Below, piece after piece: positions 7,022 through 12,169 of a stretch of DNA of 17,371 nt. Numbering within the stretch: the stretch's first letter is position 1; each line of letters begins with the position of its first letter. Made by a program: the position numbers and the translations under genes. The DNA comes from an uncultured Fibrobacter sp. (GTDB lineage: Bacteria; Fibrobacterota; Fibrobacteria; Fibrobacterales; Fibrobacteraceae): contig CALATK010000203.1 of NCBI GenBank assembly GCA_937891805.1, forward strand, positions 1 through 17,371, in the 5' to 3' direction. Under the pieces are notes generated by a model that was not told the DNA's origin, did no database searches, and saw only the letters and a list, made by a program, of their open reading frames with translations.

Positions 7022-7896
7022 TATTTCCACCTTATTTGGTTCTTCTTCAACTTATTTCTTTGAACCATTTCAATGTCAAGAACGTCTTTTGACTTGAACG
7101 TGAGCGCTTTTGCAACTGCGCGGCAGTCGCGAGCTAGTTTACGGACTCCATCGGGTTCAAGAGACGCTGCGTGGTCGGTTCCTTTCCAAGTTCGATCTAG
7201 AGTGTAATGCCGTTCAATCCATTCTGCGCCAAGAGCCACCGCTGCGGAATCAACTGCAATACCTAGATGATGCCCTGAAAAACCAATGGCTTTTACGCGA
7301 TTAGCGTATTGTTCTCGCATACGAGTAAGTTCTAATAGGCAAATGTCTTCAAAAGGAACTGGATAGCCTGATGTACAGTTGTAAAGAACGACATCTTGGG
7401 CTCGTTTGTTTTGCTCAAAGAAACTGACGATTTCTTCTTCTTCTTCCTTGGTTGTCATGCCGAATGAAAGGTGTATTTCTCCACCAAAATTATCACAAAG
7501 ATATTGGAGAAGTCCCTTGTTTAGGTTACATGCTGAAGGGATTTTTATCATTGATGGTGCTAGAGATGCGATTTCTTTTGCTGATGTTATATCCCATACG
7601 GAGGTGGAGTACGTTACGCCATATTCTTCGCACCAGGCTTTTAATTGCTTGTGCTGATCTAAGGAAAATTCGAGGAATTCCCTGTGCTCGCCATAGGTGT
7701 TTCCGTAGGAGTTGTATGGGTTTGGATGAGGGGCGTTGTATTCTTCTGGCGTCAGCAATTCCTTGTTGCACCGCTTTTGAAATTTGACAACATCGACCTT
7801 GCAGTAGGTTGCTGCGGTCATTATCATTTCCTTGGCGATTGACATATCGCCCTTGTGGTTGCAACCAATTTCTGCGATGATTTTAGGCTGGTTCAT
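7021..7896 (-). CDS. neuB: NeuB-family nonulosonic acid synthase, short form
   Basis: The gene encodes a TIM-barrel synthase that condenses phosphoenolpyruvate with a ManNAc-like or hexose-phosphate aldose. Visible family blocks are AEIGCNHKGD (8-17), VVKFQKR (about 36-42), YGEHREFLEFS (about 68-78), MIKIPSACNLN (about 117-127), LYNCTSGYP, IGFSGHHLG (about 211-219) and RHYTLDRTWKGTDHAASLEP (about 236-256). I chose the ATG at 7896 (GGAG 7 bases upstream); an in-frame upstream codon would add 46 residues with no family likeness. At 291 aa it stops right after the barrel and lacks the C-terminal SAF (antifreeze-like) domain of typical 340-350 aa NeuB enzymes. KIPSAC replaces the common KIPSGE. 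It is the first gene of the operon and its product feeds the NeuA-phosphatase two genes downstream. No NeuC epimerase is present in the window. Confidence 0.87.
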   Translation of the reverse strand: MNQPKIIAEIGCNHKGDMSIAKEMIMTAATYCKVDVVKFQKRCNKELLTPEEYNAPHPNPYNSYGNTYGEHREFLEFSLDQHKQLKAWCEEYGVTYSTSVWDITSAKEIASLAPSMIKIPSACNLNKGLLQYLCDNFGGEIHLSFGMTTKEEEEEIVSFFEQNKRAQDVVLYNCTSGYPVPFEDICLLELTRMREQYANRVKAIGFSGHHLGIAVDSAAVALGAEWIERHYTLDRTWKGTDHAASLEPDGVRKLARDCRAVAKALTFKSKDVLDIEMVQRNKLKKNQIRWK

Positions 7897-7986
7897 GAAC
7901 AACTCCGTTTTGTAGTAATATATATATATAACGCCCTGCCGGAACAGGCGGAGTCGGGAAAATGGGCAACAAAAAGCGAATTCTAC

Positions 7987-8020
7987 TGGACATTTTTTGC
8001 AAAACAAGCAAAATTGTCCA
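7987..8020. promoter_or_regulatory. 13-14 bp inverted repeat upstream of neuB
   Basis: The arms TGGACATTTTTTGC (7987-8000) and GCAAAATTGTCCA (8008-8020) are almost perfectly complementary across a 7-base spacer. The repeat lies about 90 bases upstream of the neuB start. It could be an operator or a hairpin in the operon's leader. A possible minus-strand promoter is just upstream of it (TTGATT on complement 8055-8060, 18-base gap, TATTGT on complement 8031-8036), but its -10 is weak. A shorter imperfect hairpin, about 7933-7951 (CGCCCTG/CAGGCG), lies closer to the gene. Confidence 0.4.
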
Positions 8021-8078
8021 CTTCTATTAGACAATATTCTGTTTACGGCACTTCAATCAAACTTTTTTTGAAAAACGC

Positions 8079-8107
8079 TTGACAGTGACACCCTGAAAAT
8101 TTATATT
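8079..8107 (+). promoter_or_regulatory. Near-consensus sigma-70-type promoter
   Basis: The -35 box TTGACA (8079-8084) and -10 box TATATT (8102-8107) are separated by exactly 17 bases. Transcription would begin near 8113-8115 and run through a structured leader, a 21-codon ORF with a strong ribosome site, and on to the abiEi gene. It is the best promoter in this intergenic stretch and is divergent from the neu operon. Confidence 0.7.
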
Positions 8108-8116
8108 AGTGCACAA

Positions 8117-8181
8117 GCGAGTAGTTTCGCTCGCGAAACCGACTGAAGACCCGCGATTTCAAGCCTGTTTGCGGGGAGGAG
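8117..8181 (+). promoter_or_regulatory. Structured 5' leader with competing hairpins
   Basis: Two hairpins in the leader exclude each other: GTTTCG (8124-8129) with CGAAAC (8134-8139) around a CTCG loop, or GCGAG (8117-8121) with CTCGC (8130-8134). Downstream, CCCGC (8150-8154) can pair with GCGGG (8171-8175), which covers part of the GGGGAGGAG ribosome site of the small ORF. The arrangement could control translation, but the fold is by eye only and no known riboswitch class was recognised. Confidence 0.35.
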
Positions 8182-8187
8182 TGAAAG

Positions 8188-8253
8188 ATGAAAAATAGTT
8201 TAGTTGGACGATGCTATTCTTCTCAAAAGAATGTACATTTATTTAAAAAGTAG
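8188..8253 (+). CDS. Possible 21-aa small protein or leader peptide
   Basis: A 21-codon ORF starts at the first ATG after the strong promoter and has the best ribosome site in the window (GGGGAGGAG, 6 bases from the ATG). The peptide is basic and begins MKNSLVGRCYSSQK; it has no recognisable domain and no membrane segment. It ends 36 bases before abiEi, which itself has no Shine-Dalgarno, so it may act as a leader ORF for abiEi. It may equally be the surviving start of a gene cut off by insertion of the AbiE module. No homologue can be named. Confidence 0.35.
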   Translation: MKNSLVGRCYSSQKNVHLFKK

Positions 8254-8269
8254 TCAAACACAACAGAAA

Positions 8270-8285
8270 TTGTTATTTTTAACAA
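8270..8285. promoter_or_regulatory. Palindrome next to the abiEi start, possible operator
   Basis: TTGTTA (8270-8275) and TAACAA (8280-8285) form a perfect inverted repeat around TTTT and end four bases before the abiEi ATG. AbiEi proteins are known to bind inverted repeats upstream of their own operon, so autoregulation is plausible, although a repeat this AT-rich could arise by chance. Confidence 0.3.
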
Positions 8286-8289
8286 CAAA

Positions 8290-9084
8290 ATGAATATGTC
8301 CGATTGGATACATAGCAGGGAAATCCGCGGCAAGTCGACATTCTCGATTGCCGACGTAAAGGATGCTTTCGCCGAGCGTCCCGCTAGGAGTATAAACACG
8401 GAACTGTCGCGCCAAGTGTCCCGTGGGCGAGTGCAATCTGTATATCGAGGTTTCTATGTCATTGTGCCGGTCCAATATCAGCTGAAAGGTGTTGTGCCGC
8501 CGGTCTATTACATTGATGGCCTGATGGATTATGTCGGCAAGCCATATTATGTGGGGTTGCTGTCGGCGGCTGCCATGCATGGGGCCACCCATCAGCGGGC
8601 TATGAAGACGCAGGTGATGACTGTTGTGCCGCGAATCAAGGCGTCTGGCAAGAATTCTCTGCTAGATTGGAATTACCGACAAGAAATCCCGGAAGCATTT
8701 GTGATGAAAAAGAATGCTGAGATAGGAACGCTTCGCTATTCAGGGCCGGAGTTGACTGCGGTAGATCTTGTGCAGTTTGCATCGCATGTTGGCGGTTATC
8801 AGCGTGCGGCCACTGTGCTGGCCGAACTAATGGATTCTGTGGATGTCGAGCGTATGTACGGACTTATGCCGTTTACGTCCGTCACAACTATTCAGCGCCT
8901 AGGCTATTTGTTAGAGCATGTACTTTTGAGGCAAGATCAGGCCGACGCGCTTTTCCAGGTGTTGAAGACGCAGGGCTCCTGGAACAGCATCTTGTTGAGC
9001 AATGACCGAGACCGGAGAGCGGACGCTCCGGCAAATCGCTGGCACGTAAACGGCAACATCGACATCGAGGTGGATGACTTATGA
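8290..9084 (+). CDS. abiEi: AbiEi-family antitoxin (type IV TA)
   Basis: A 264-aa protein with the layout of AbiEi antitoxins. An N-terminal winged helix-turn-helix (about residues 5-60: FSIADVKDAF, then RSINTELSRQVSRGRV, then YRGFYVIVP) is followed by YYIDGLMDYVGKPYYVGLLSAAAMHGATHQ (about 78-107), a very typical block. LTAVDLVQFASHVGGYQRAATVLAEL lies in the C-terminal antitoxin domain. Family members repress their operon and block the AbiEii nucleotidyltransferase toxin. There is a second in-frame ATG two codons on (8296); neither has a ribosome site. The stop overlaps the next ORF (ATGA), the usual arrangement in abiE operons. The partner toxin here is a remnant, so this antitoxin appears to be an orphan. 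It is intact in length and motifs. Confidence 0.87.
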   Translation: MNMSDWIHSREIRGKSTFSIADVKDAFAERPARSINTELSRQVSRGRVQSVYRGFYVIVPVQYQLKGVVPPVYYIDGLMDYVGKPYYVGLLSAAAMHGATHQRAMKTQVMTVVPRIKASGKNSLLDWNYRQEIPEAFVMKKNAEIGTLRYSGPELTAVDLVQFASHVGGYQRAATVLAELMDSVDVERMYGLMPFTSVTTIQRLGYLLEHVLLRQDQADALFQVLKTQGSWNSILLSNDRDRRADAPANRWHVNGNIDIEVDDL

Positions 9085-9269
9085 TAGACCGTGCTTCGAT
9101 TATGGCTTGGGCAGAACAAGCCCCATGGACGGACCCCGCGATGGTTGAACAGGACCTGATTATTTGCCGTGCTCTTGTGGATATCTTCACGGACAAATTT
9201 GATCCGGAACGCGCCTTCCAGATGGTCCGGGAAACATTTATAGATCGTCTTCCCGGCCGAAGACGGTGA
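9081..9269 (+). pseudogene. AbiEii toxin remnant with internal deletion
   Basis: The 62-codon ORF overlaps the abiEi stop by four bases, as abiEii does. Its first 40 residues (APWTDPAMVEQDLIICRALVDIF) match the start of AbiEii nucleotidyltransferases. The next part of the family, with the RGGTALHK and SEDIDLV catalytic motifs, is absent. Instead the ORF passes directly into FDPERAFQMVRETFIDRLPG, which looks like the family's C-terminal tail. AbiEii is normally about 280-300 aa, so roughly 220 residues are missing without a frameshift. It cannot be an active nucleotidyltransferase. The assignment of the last 22 residues to the C-terminus is by eye. Confidence 0.65.
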
Positions 9270-9283
9270 TACCTATCAAAAAA

Positions 9284-9315
9284 GTGGTAGTTTCCAAAAT
9301 GGAAACAACTGCCAC
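9284..9315. repeat. Bulged inverted repeat after abiEii remnant
   Basis: GTTTCCA (9290-9296) pairs with TGGAAAC (9300-9306) around AAA, and GTGGTA (9284-9289) pairs with TGCCAC (9310-9315) with one G-U, leaving a 3-base bulge. No U-run follows, so it is not a standard terminator; it could be an operator or the trace of a small repeat element. Confidence 0.4.
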
Positions 9316-9564
9316 CGATGGCAAAAACTATAATACCAATATTTACAATCTCGATGGCGGACGCGTGTGGCCGATATAGCCGAATTTGGACATTTTTTGT
9401 CTTTGGAGATTGACAATGACGTGTTCCGGAATTATATTTGATAGTGAACAAATGTGTAGAAACGCGGGCGTTTTTATTGAAAAGAGTATGTTTTTATAGC
9501 AAAAAGTGATTGAAAAATGCTGTACCGGAAGATTCAAAGGCGACGTGAGCGCTTTTATTAAAAT

Positions 9565-9582
9565 TGCTTAACTAATTAAGCA
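9565..9582. promoter_or_regulatory. Operator-like palindrome, copy 1
   Basis: TGCTTAA-CTAA-TTAAGCA is a palindrome with 7-bp arms. An identical pair of arms occurs 34 bases downstream, so this is one of a tandem pair, presumably bound by a dimeric repressor, upstream of the DUF4143 ATPase promoter. Confidence 0.55.
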
Positions 9583-9598
9583 GAAATTTTACAAAAAT

Positions 9599-9616
9599 TG
9601 CTTAATGCATTAAGCA
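9599..9616. promoter_or_regulatory. Operator-like palindrome, copy 2
   Basis: TGCTTAA-TGCA-TTAAGCA is a perfect 18-bp palindrome with the same 7-bp arms as copy 1. It ends 25 bases before the -35 box of the ATPase promoter. The two copies are 34 bases apart, roughly three helical turns. Confidence 0.55.
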
Positions 9617-9641
9617 AAATTATATAAAATCAATAAAAATC

Positions 9642-9676
9642 TTGACAAATTTAACACTACATATTATATTTGTCAA
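9642..9676 (+). promoter_or_regulatory. Promoter inside an inverted repeat; apparently leaderless
   Basis: TTGACA (9642-9647) and TATATT (9665-9670) are 17 bases apart. The same region forms a perfect 9-bp inverted repeat, TTGACAAAT (9642-9650) and ATTTGTCAA (9668-9676), which covers the -35 and the region just after the -10. The expected transcription start (about 9677) is only two or three bases before the ATG at 9680 and there is no ribosome site, so the mRNA would be leaderless. Confidence 0.65.
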
Positions 9677-9679
9677 TAT

Positions 9680-10900
9680 ATGCAGTATATTCAAAGAACA
9701 CTAGAAAAAGCCGTGAGAAGGATGAATGCGTCCTTTCCTGTAATCATGGTTACAGGGCCTCGGCAGGTCGGTAAATCCACGCTCCTACGAAACAGCGACA
9801 AGGCTCGTCGTTATGTATCACTGGACAGGATGGAACACCGTATCCTGGCTCGCGAAAATCCAGACCTTTTCTTACAGAGGTTCCCGCCCCCTGTGCTCAT
9901 AGACGAAATCCACCTGGCACCGCAGCTACTCCCCTATATCAAGGCGATATCTGATGAAATCGGGGAAAAGGGGTTGTTCTGGATAACGGGCTCCCAGCAG
10001 TTCCGCCTGATGAAGGGTGTATCCGAAAGTCTTGCGGGTCGTGTCGGTATATTGCAGCTACAGGGACTCTCCCTTGATGAAACGGCGGGTAAACCGGAAA
10101 TCGACAAGTTTGTTCCCGTTAAGGAATGGCTTGAAAAAAGAAGTTGTTCCGTAGCAGAAGGTTCCCTTCAGTCTTTATTCAGCCGGATTTGGCGAGGCAG
10201 CTACCCGGCTCTCTACGAAAATCCCGAAATGGATTGGGAGGATTTCTACAATTCTTACATACAGACCTATATTGAAAGGGACGTGCGAGAGTTGGTCAAC
10301 ATTGGAGACGAACTGGCATTTACAAAGTTCATGACGGCGGTTGCATCCAGGACCGGACAGTTGCTGAACTATTCCGATGTCGCGAAAGACATCGGAAAGA
10401 ATGTCCCGACCGTGCAGCGATGGCTTTCTATCTTGGTCACCTCCGGACTCGTTTACCTATTGTATCCTTACGCACAAAGTATCGGAAATAGGATGATCAA
10501 GATGCCCAAAGTTTACTTTTTGGATACGGGTCTAGCCTGCTATTTGACGCGATGGACTTCGCCGGAAGTTCTAGAGGCTGGCGCCAAATGCGGAGAAATG
10601 CTAGAGACATTCGTGATTTCCGAGATTTTGAAAACCTATTGGCATAATGGCCGGCAACCAAATTTCAGCTTTTATCGCGACAGGGAAAATCGCGAGATCG
10701 ACCTGATTGTGGAAGAAAACGGTCTGTTGTATCCTGTTGAAATCAAGAAGACGTCGAATCCCACTCAGAAGGACATAAAACATTTCGGTATACTGGAAAA
10801 GTACGGCTTACCAGTGGGGACTGGTGCCGTCATATGCCTATCGCAAACATCATTACCATTGACGGACAAGGTAAATATAATTCCGGTGAGTTTTTTATAG
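9680..10900 (+). CDS. AAA ATPase with DUF4143 domain
   Basis: A 406-aa P-loop ATPase of the AAA_14/DUF4143 type. The Walker A motif is GPRQVGKST (26-34), Walker B is PPVLIDEIHLAP (about 73-84), and WITGSQQF with ESLAGRVG follows as the family's sensor block. The C-terminal DUF4143 part ends in REIDLIVEE...YPVEIKK (about 347-362), whose D and E-x-K pattern resembles a PD-(D/E)XK nuclease-like fold. Members are often present in many copies per genome and their role is not firmly known. The start at 9680 gives the full-length N-terminus (YIQRTLEKA). It is a single gene behind its own operator-like palindromes and a leaderless promoter. The AbiE remnant upstream makes a defence or TA setting plausible, but no partner is fused or overlapping. 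Confidence 0.88.
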   Translation: MQYIQRTLEKAVRRMNASFPVIMVTGPRQVGKSTLLRNSDKARRYVSLDRMEHRILARENPDLFLQRFPPPVLIDEIHLAPQLLPYIKAISDEIGEKGLFWITGSQQFRLMKGVSESLAGRVGILQLQGLSLDETAGKPEIDKFVPVKEWLEKRSCSVAEGSLQSLFSRIWRGSYPALYENPEMDWEDFYNSYIQTYIERDVRELVNIGDELAFTKFMTAVASRTGQLLNYSDVAKDIGKNVPTVQRWLSILVTSGLVYLLYPYAQSIGNRMIKMPKVYFLDTGLACYLTRWTSPEVLEAGAKCGEMLETFVISEILKTYWHNGRQPNFSFYRDRENREIDLIVEENGLLYPVEIKKTSNPTQKDIKHFGILEKYGLPVGTGAVICLSQTSLPLTDKVNIIPVSFL

Positions 10901-10954
10901 GTTTTCTGACGAATCCGTCGTGTATGTAATGTATATTTACCCTCGGAGTATATC

Positions 10955-11896
10955 ATGCCGAAGTTTTCTTTTGTGATACCCTGCTACCGCTCCGAAAAGA
11001 CCATCACCACCGTGGTGGACGAAATCAAGAGCGAGATGGCCACCAAGCGCCCGGGCGACACCTACGAGATCGTGCTGGTGAACGACTGCAGCCCCGACAA
11101 CGTGTGGAGCGTCATCGAAGGCCTCGCGCAGAAAGAGAATAACGTCATCGGCATCAACCTGGCCAAGAACTTCGGGCAGCATTCCGCCCTGATGGCGGGC
11201 TACGGCAAGTGTTCCGGCGAATACGTGGTGTCGCTGGACGACGACGGCCAGGCCCCTCTGGATTCCCTGAACGACCTGATTACCAAGCTAGAAGAAGGCT
11301 ACGACGTGGTGTACGCCTACTACCGCGAGGTCAAGCAGAACCTGTTCCGCCGTTTCGGTTCGTGGATGGCGGGCAAGATGGGCGAAATGATGCTGGAACC
11401 CCCGAAAGATTTCAAGGGGAGCAGCTTCTACGTGGCCCGCGGGTTCGTGATCCGCGAGATGTGCAAATACAACAACCCCTACCCGTATCTGGTAGGGCTG
11501 GTGCTGCGCGTCACCCGCAAAATCGCCTGGGTGGAGACAAACCACCGCTCCCGCCTGGAAGGCACCTCGGGCTATTCCTTCGCACGGCTGCTGGGCCTGT
11601 GGCTCAACGGCTTCACGGCGTTCTCGGTGAAACCCCTGCGCGCAAGCACGATCCTCGGGTTCTTCTTCGCGTTCCTTGGGTTTGCGTTTTCGATTTTCGT
11701 GATTGTCCGCAGGCTGCTGGGCATCACCACGGTAGATGGCTGGAGCACCATCATCGCGCTCATCCTGATTATTGGCGGATGCATCCTGATGATGCTTGGC
11801 CTTATCGGCGAATACATCGGCCGCATCTATATATGCATAAACGACTCGCCGCAGTACGTGATTAAGCAGGTCACGGGCGACCGCAGCGAACTCTAG
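10955..11896 (+). CDS. GT2 glycosyltransferase, DPM/ArnC/GtrB type
   Basis: A 313-aa polyprenyl-phosphate glycosyltransferase. The GT-A domain shows FSFVIPCYRSEKT (4-16), VNDCSPD (42-48) and SLDDDGQAP (93-101; the metal-binding Asp cluster), and FKGSSFYVARGFV further on. Two C-terminal membrane helices (about residues 228-252 and 262-285) fit the DPM1/ArnC/GtrB architecture, in which a nucleotide sugar is loaded onto undecaprenyl phosphate at the inner membrane. The ATG follows CGGAG by 8 bases. The gene is much richer in GC than its neighbours on both sides and resembles wecE in composition, so the two may be parts of one older glycan locus separated by inserted TA modules (inference). The donor sugar is unknown; a dTDP-amino sugar from WecE is one possibility. 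Confidence 0.85.
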   Translation: MPKFSFVIPCYRSEKTITTVVDEIKSEMATKRPGDTYEIVLVNDCSPDNVWSVIEGLAQKENNVIGINLAKNFGQHSALMAGYGKCSGEYVVSLDDDGQAPLDSLNDLITKLEEGYDVVYAYYREVKQNLFRRFGSWMAGKMGEMMLEPPKDFKGSSFYVARGFVIREMCKYNNPYPYLVGLVLRVTRKIAWVETNHRSRLEGTSGYSFARLLGLWLNGFTAFSVKPLRASTILGFFFAFLGFAFSIFVIVRRLLGITTVDGWSTIIALILIIGGCILMMLGLIGEYIGRIYICINDSPQYVIKQVTGDRSEL

Positions 11897-11925
11897 GCGT
11901 CTTTCGAGTCATGTGACTCCCGTTT

Positions 11926-11967
11926 CCTTATTTCGCAATAATGAAAAAAATAAAAATTGCGAAAAGG
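11926..11967. terminator. Bidirectional hairpin between convergent genes
   Basis: TTTCGCAAT (11931-11939) and ATTGCGAAA (11956-11964) are perfect arms around an A-rich 16-base loop, extended by CCTT/AAGG with a small bulge. It lies between the glycosyltransferase stop and the end of the convergent minus-strand operon. A second small palindrome, GAGTCA-TG-TGACTC, is at 11906-11919. No long U-run is attached, so function as a terminator is likely but not certain. Confidence 0.45.
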
Positions 11968-11980
11968 ACTTTGTGACTGA

Positions 11981-12169
11981 CTAAAGTTTTTTGTTCAACG
12001 TTCGGAATAATTCCGGCTCGTAATTCTGAACATGGGCTTTGTAGAAGTCGGGCTCATTTCTCTTGAGTCCATGCGAGTAAAGAAATTTGTTTTCGGTATC
12101 CAATGTTTCGCGGAACCATTTCCCGAATTTGCCTTGCGTGTAGATGTATGATCTGATGCGTTTGGTCAT
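11981..12169 (-). CDS. Unrecognised 62-aa basic protein
   Basis: I do not recognise this protein. It is 62 aa, rich in Lys/Arg and aromatic residues (begins MTKRIRSYIYTQGKFGKWF), soluble, with no signal peptide or cysteine motif. Its ATG overlaps the stop of the 537-aa gene upstream by four bases (ATGA) and has a strong GGAGGA ribosome site four bases before it, so it is a real, deliberately translated partner gene. The overlap implies that both proteins are made together. Possible roles are a small subunit, effector or immunity factor of the larger protein. Confidence 0.65.
   Translation of the reverse strand: MTKRIRSYIYTQGKFGKWFRETLDTENKFLYSHGLKRNEPDFYKAHVQNYEPELFRTLNKKL

Larger units (their letters stand above)
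9270..9679. other. Non-coding stretch between the toxin remnant and the ATPase gene
   Basis: No convincing gene lies in these 410 bases. It holds a bulged hairpin at 9284-9315, then about 250 bases with no recognisable structure or homology, and finally the operator-like palindromes and promoter of the DUF4143 ATPase listed separately. It is AT-rich compared with the genes on either side. Confidence 0.6.

Noticed and set aside
7897..8034. 46-residue N-terminal extension of NeuB
   Set aside because: It has no similarity to the family and the ATG at 7896 has GGAG at the right distance.
9267..9377. GTG-started 36-codon ORF after the toxin remnant
   Set aside because: No ribosome site, no recognisable family, and it contains the hairpin repeat in its middle; probably chance.
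7987..9399. Shared 13-mer TGGACATTTTTTG at 7987 and 9387
   Set aside because: One or two 13-base matches are expected by chance in a window of this size, and flanking bases do not match.
8888..9451. 187-codon minus-strand ORF opposite abiEi and the toxin remnant
   Set aside because: It is antisense to a well-supported gene and has no family features or ribosome site.
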